Shown in pieces: positions 60,631-64,000 of a stretch of 64,000 nucleotides of DNA. Position 1 is the first letter of the stretch. Every line of letters starts with the position of its first letter. The notes under the pieces were generated by a model. It did not search any database. It worked only from the letters and a program-made list of their open reading frames with translations, and was not told where the DNA came from. The DNA is from Poriferisodalis sp965226645 (GTDB taxonomy: Bacteria > Actinomycetota > Acidimicrobiia > Acidimicrobiales > Poriferisodalaceae), in assembly GCA_965226645.1 (NCBI GenBank), contig CBDDDL010000003.1, positions 682,001 to 746,000 on the forward strand. Reading direction: 5' to 3'. The translations under genes and the position numbers were made by a program.

Positions 60631-60714
60631 GTCGGAGTGGCGGAATTGGCAGACGCGCTAGATTAAGGATCTAGTGCCCGTAAGGGTGTGGGGGTTCAAG
60701 TCCCCCCTCCGACA
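60631..60714 (+). tRNA. tRNA-Leu (anticodon AAG)
   Basis: The acceptor arms GTCGGAG (60631-60637) and CTCCGAC (60707-60713) pair; A is the discriminator. The anticodon stem CTAGA/TCTAG encloses loop TTAAGGA, so the anticodon is AAG (codon CUU). The long variable arm TGCCCGTAAGGGTG and GGTTCAAGTCC T region confirm a class II Leu tRNA. CCA is not encoded. Confidence 0.93.
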
Positions 60715-60721
60715 CAAACAG

Positions 60722-60838
60722 GTGCTCGGTGTCGAAGCAGAGCTTGAGCCTCTACGTCTCGCAGTGGCGTTCGATGAGCTCGCCGAGGTGATCTGGTCGT
60801 ATCCCGACGCCAAACCGCAAGCCACGCCGGTCGGTTGA
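60722..60838 (+). other. Short 38-codon open frame after tRNA-Leu, unassigned
   Basis: A GTG-started frame ending PDAKPQATPVG, 7 nt after the tRNA. It may be the tail of a lost gene, since the position just 3' of a tRNA is a common integration point, or chance. No ribosome site and no family recognised. Confidence 0.15.
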
Positions 60839-60862
60839 CCATCGCAACGGTGCCGTGCGCCG

Positions 60863-61657
60863 TCAGTCGAACGTGGCGGAATAGCCGAGTTTGTTGGAGA
60901 CCTCCTCCGACGCCTGGCGAAGAGCCGCTGCGGGGGAATCTGGGCCGACACCATCCATCGTCCCACTCCGCCCCAGAACTGCGGTCGACGCAACAAGTCG
61001 ACCTTGATGATCGAACACCGGTGCGGCGACGGCGCTGAGCCCGGGCAAATAGTCGCCGCGAGAGATGGCCAACCTGTCTCGGCGAACCTGATCGATCAGC
61101 TCCTGCACCGCGCCAGCATCACGATAGCGATCACCAAGAGGAGAACCCGCCAGCCGTTCGAGCTCTTCGGCGACCCTCTCGTCAATCATTCTCCATGGCT
61201 GATAGGCCAAGAAGATCCTGCCGGTTGCCGTTCCGATGAGCGGCAGCACGGAACCGATGTGCAAGTTGCAGTGAACAACCTCGCTGGCATCGCGCCAGCC
61301 GATGATCACCGGCCCGTGCTGGCCCCACACCGATAGCGCGGTGGTTACATCGAGGCGTTGGTTGAGCTCAACCAACGCCTCGGTCGCGAAGCGAACCCCG
61401 TCAAGCCGCCGCAGACCGGCCAAGCCCAACTGCCACGCGCCGGGGCCGAGATCGTACCGACCGGTGATCGGATCCTGCAGCACGAGGTCGCAGCGGATCA
61501 GGCTGACGAGATATCGGTGCGCCTTGCTCGCCATCATGTCAGCCCGCGACGCAAGCTCGCCGAGGGGGAGGGCACCGGGAGCCTCGGCGAGGGCGGCCAG
61601 CACCCGGGTACCAACCTCGATGGACTTCACCCCTTGGCTGGCCGAAGCCCCAGTCAC
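60863..61657 (-). CDS. IclR-family transcriptional regulator
   Basis: A 264-residue protein. The N-terminal winged helix shows GTRVLAALAEAPGALPLGEL and MMASKAHRYLVSLI. The C-terminal effector domain shows LPLIGTATGRIFLAYQP, ISRGDYLPGLSAVAAPVFD and a final Ala-rich helix. Its ATG overlaps the stop of the xanthine-dehydrogenase-family gene by 4 nt (ATGA), so it probably regulates that operon; the effector is unknown. Confidence 0.9.
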   Translation of the reverse strand: MTGASASQGVKSIEVGTRVLAALAEAPGALPLGELASRADMMASKAHRYLVSLIRCDLVLQDPITGRYDLGPGAWQLGLAGLRRLDGVRFATEALVELNQRLDVTTALSVWGQHGPVIIGWRDASEVVHCNLHIGSVLPLIGTATGRIFLAYQPWRMIDERVAEELERLAGSPLGDRYRDAGAVQELIDQVRRDRLAISRGDYLPGLSAVAAPVFDHQGRLVASTAVLGRSGTMDGVGPDSPAAALRQASEEVSNKLGYSATFD

Positions 61658-64000
61658 CCTCCGGCCTCTCGAATGAGGCCTGACAGCAGCGCGGGTCGAA
61701 GTGGCTTGGTGTTGACGTTGACATCGAGATCGAACAGAGCGTCGGCGACTGCGTTGACGAGCGCGGGCACTGCTCCGATCACACCGCCTTCCCCCACGCC
61801 CTTGAACCCACCGACGGCATCGATCGACGGAGACTCGATGTGAGCGATCTGGAAGTTGGGAACGTCCACCGAGCTGGGCAGGAGATAGTCGGCCAGAGTC
61901 GCCGTGCGGACCTGGCCGTCGGGGTCGTACACAAATTCCTCCATGAGCGCCTCGCCGATGCCTTGTGCCACACCGCCCATCACCTGACCATCGACGATCA
62001 TCGGGTTGATGATGCGACCGCAGTCGTGTACGACGGTGTAGCCCTCGATGTCGACTGTCCCGTCTCCGGCATCGACAGCCACCTGAGCAATGTGGGTGGC
62101 ATTGGCCATGGTGACAAGGGGCGGGTCGTAGAAGTCGGTCTCCTCGATGCCAAAGCTCTCGCCTTCGGGGAGGTCGAATGTGTTCATCGCGTAAGCCGTC
62201 TCGGCGACCTCTTGGAATGAGAGCGCTCGGCTCGGCACGCCGGCGACGTACATCTGGCCGTCGGAGACCACGATGTCTTCTGGCGTGGACTCGAGCATGA
62301 ACGCGGCGATCCGCGCCAGCTTCAGCCTGGCCTTCTCCGACGCCCGCACCAGCGCTCCGCCGCCCGTGACTGCGCTGCGGCTGGCGAAGGTGTTCGTGCC
62401 GTAGGGCCCGGCGGCGGTGTCGCCCTCGAAGACAGTCACATCCTCCAATCGGGCCCCGAGCTCGTCGGCGACGACCTGCGCGAACGTCGTGAAGTGGCCT
62501 TGCCCCGAATGAGCGTGGCTCACGAAGGCCGTCACCTTGCCGGTGGGCTCCACCTTCACCGTCCCGCTGTCGAACCCGGGCAGACGGGTAAGCCCGCGGG
62601 CACGCCAGCCTGGGGCTCCCGTCCCGCTCACCTCCGTGAAACTGCAGATACCGATGCCTCGGTACTTGCCGTCGACGAGTCGGCCCTGGGTCGCCTGGCG
62701 GGCGCGGAACTCATCGTATTTCGCCATCTCCATCGCTTGGTTGAGCGACTCTATGAAACTGCCTGTGTCGTAGCGGACACCAACGACGTTGGTCCACGGA
62801 AGCTCTGAGGTGGGCACCATGTTTCTCAGCCGAACCTCAGCTGGATCGAGCTCGAGCCGGCGGGCAATCCGGTCCATGATGCCCTCGATCGCCATGAAGC
62901 AAACCGGTTGGGCCACGCCCCTGTAGGCCAACACAGGCGCGGTGTGGGTTGCGACGGCGGTGGCCGTGTACTCGTATTCCTCGATCCGGTACGGCCCAAC
63001 GATCATGCGGGCGCCACCAGTGGTCTCCAGGGTGCAGCCGAAGGGCAACGCTGAGTAGGCGCCGCCATTGGTTCGAATCTCGGCCTTGAGCGCGAGGACG
63101 ATGCCGTGATCATCGACCGCGGCCTCAACCCGGTAGCGGTTGTCACGGGCGTGTACATCGGTGAGCAGGGCTCCGTACCGATCCTGAATCCACTTCACGG
63201 GCTGGCGCAAACGCAGGGCGAGCGCGGCGCAGACGAACTCTTCGGGGTAGAGGGCCGCCTTGATGCCGAATCCGCCGCCGACGTCGGGAACCACGACCCG
63301 CAGGGTTGACTCTGAAACGTCGAGGAACTCGGCCAGGGCAGTCCGTAGCAGATGGTGTATCTGGGTCGAGGAGTAGAAGACAAGGTTGCCCGCCTGCTCG
63401 GGCACAGCAAGACACCCTCGGGGTTCAATCGGAACAGCGGTCACACGGTTCGAGCGGAAGTCTTCGGAGATGACATGGGCCGCCGCGTCGAAACCAGCGG
63501 CCACGCCATCGGTTTTGAATCGACCCTCGTAGTAGACGTTGCCCGGCACTGTTGGATTGACCTGCGGGGCGGCGGGATCGGTCGCTTCGTCGATCTTCAC
63601 GACCACAGGCAGCGGCTCGTAGTCGACTTGGACCAGCTCGATGCCGTCTTCGGCGAGGTAGTGGCTCTCGGCCACGACCACGGCCACCGCCTCGCCTGCA
63701 AACCGCACTTCGTCGACAGCCAGCACGTTGCGGCTGTTGAGGTGGTAGCCGGGCAGCTCGATCTGAGCAGCGATCGGCTTCACCAGGGCTGCAAGATCGG
63801 GGCCGGTGAGGACGTCGACCACGCCGTCGAGAGCGCGCGCCTCGCTCACGTCGATCGACAAGATTCGGGCGTGGGCGTAAGGGCTGAGCACGAAGGCAAG
63901 GTGCAGGGTGTTGATCGGCGCGGGCAGATCGTCGACGAAGCGGCCCTGGCCTCGTAGGAGGTAGTCGTCCTCTCGACGCAAGACACTTTGCCCAACAGCG
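61654..64000 (-). CDS. Xanthine-dehydrogenase-family molybdopterin subunit, 5' truncated
   Basis: Over 780 residues of the molybdenum-cofactor large subunit. The frame stays open through the right edge, where codons read AVGQSVLRREDDYLLRGQGR, the family's N-terminal sequence; the true start is outside. Moco-binding stretches: VVVPDVGGGFGIKAALYPEE, LAYRGVAQPV, SGQGHFTTFAQV, and the catalytic Glu in FKGVGEGGVIGAVPALVNA. It lacks the CSFR loop of form I CO dehydrogenase, so another aldehyde or heterocycle is hydroxylated. The FAD and iron-sulfur partner genes are probably beyond the window. It is translationally coupled to IclR. Confidence 0.92.
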   Translation of the reverse strand, partial: AVGQSVLRREDDYLLRGQGRFVDDLPAPINTLHLAFVLSPYAHARILSIDVSEARALDGVVDVLTGPDLAALVKPIAAQIELPGYHLNSRNVLAVDEVRFAGEAVAVVVAESHYLAEDGIELVQVDYEPLPVVVKIDEATDPAAPQVNPTVPGNVYYEGRFKTDGVAAGFDAAAHVISEDFRSNRVTAVPIEPRGCLAVPEQAGNLVFYSSTQIHHLLRTALAEFLDVSESTLRVVVPDVGGGFGIKAALYPEEFVCAALALRLRQPVKWIQDRYGALLTDVHARDNRYRVEAAVDDHGIVLALKAEIRTNGGAYSALPFGCTLETTGGARMIVGPYRIEEYEYTATAVATHTAPVLAYRGVAQPVCFMAIEGIMDRIARRLELDPAEVRLRNMVPTSELPWTNVVGVRYDTGSFIESLNQAMEMAKYDEFRARQATQGRLVDGKYRGIGICSFTEVSGTGAPGWRARGLTRLPGFDSGTVKVEPTGKVTAFVSHAHSGQGHFTTFAQVVADELGARLEDVTVFEGDTAAGPYGTNTFASRSAVTGGGALVRASEKARLKLARIAAFMLESTPEDIVVSDGQMYVAGVPSRALSFQEVAETAYAMNTFDLPEGESFGIEETDFYDPPLVTMANATHIAQVAVDAGDGTVDIEGYTVVHDCGRIINPMIVDGQVMGGVAQGIGEALMEEFVYDPDGQVRTATLADYLLPSSVDVPNFQIAHIESPSIDAVGGFKGVGEGGVIGAVPALVNAVADALFDLDVNVNTKPLRPALLSGLIREAGG

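Noticed and set aside
60715..60862. Attachment site or integrase remnant downstream of tRNA-Leu(AAG)
   Set aside because: There is no repeat of the tRNA 3' end nearby and no integrase-like motif. Only an unassigned 38-codon frame is seen.
61654..64000. Aerobic CO dehydrogenase large subunit CoxL
   Set aside because: The active-site loop reads AYRGVAQPV, not the form I AYRCSFR motif.

Overview
The window is high-GC DNA from an actinobacterium, most likely class Acidimicrobiia or a close relative; the class is inferred and no marker phylogeny was possible here. Support comes from an ANTAR response regulator (PdtaR type) beside polA, rpsA, coaE, uvrB and uvrA in the usual actinobacterial order. 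Other support is an S-(hydroxymethyl)mycothiol dehydrogenase, F420/LLM and PPOX-type oxidoreductases, DUF222/13E12-type HNH genes, a type II fab cluster and cell-wall-binding repeats of the CWB2 type.

Layout. 1-4.0 kb: 3' part of a large secreted protein (FN3 repeats, Calx-beta, Gly linker, three CWB2 repeats). 4.1-4.8 kb: a MITE-like element and a broken acyl-CoA dehydrogenase. 4.8-12 kb: a hypothetical gene, a PPOX-type flavin protein, a double-length CaiB/BaiF CoA transferase, a CapA-like lipoprotein, an esterase and a beta-lactamase-fold hydrolase. 12-16.6 kb: fabD-fabH-fabG-acpP-fabF on the minus strand, with an extra lipoyl-like domain on FabD. 16.8-25.8 kb: tRNA-Leu(CAA), pdtaR, polA, rpsA, coaE, a zinc-ribbon acidic protein and uvrB. 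25.8-30.2 kb: an accessory island with an intact HNH gene, an IS110 element, a decayed inverted HNH copy and a shared short repeat family. 30.2-35.1 kb: mscR, uvrA and a carboxymuconolactone decarboxylase-like gene.

35.2-40.9 kb: a five-gene minus-strand operon joining a periplasmic binding lipoprotein, a TorS-like histidine kinase, a receiver-PP2C phosphatase, an RsbW-like kinase and a STAS protein. This is the most interesting system in the window. 41.1-42.7 kb: an IS1380-family element with clean target duplications, 9 nt from the uvrC start codon and carrying a broken transposase. 42.7-48.7 kb: uvrC, rapZ, then gap-pgk-tpiA joined by 4-nt overlaps. 48.8-56.2 kb: a polyhydroxyalkanoate region (phasin-like protein, XRE regulator, acyl-CoA synthetase, hydrolase, MarR regulator, PhaE-like subunit, class III PhaC, patatin). 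56.2-64 kb: a thioredoxin-domain fusion, secG, an N-acyl-D-amino-acid deacylase-like amidohydrolase, an LLM oxidoreductase, tRNA-Leu(AAG), an IclR regulator and a truncated xanthine-dehydrogenase-family large subunit at the right edge.

Genes working together: all three UvrABC subunits are present. uvrA and the intact HNH gene share an SOS-box-like 16-mer. The fab cluster supplies acyl chains, and the PHA locus with its acyl-CoA synthetase suggests carbon storage as polyester. The STAS/PP2C/RsbW operon should convert an extracellular ligand signal into a partner switch, but no sigma factor target lies in the window.
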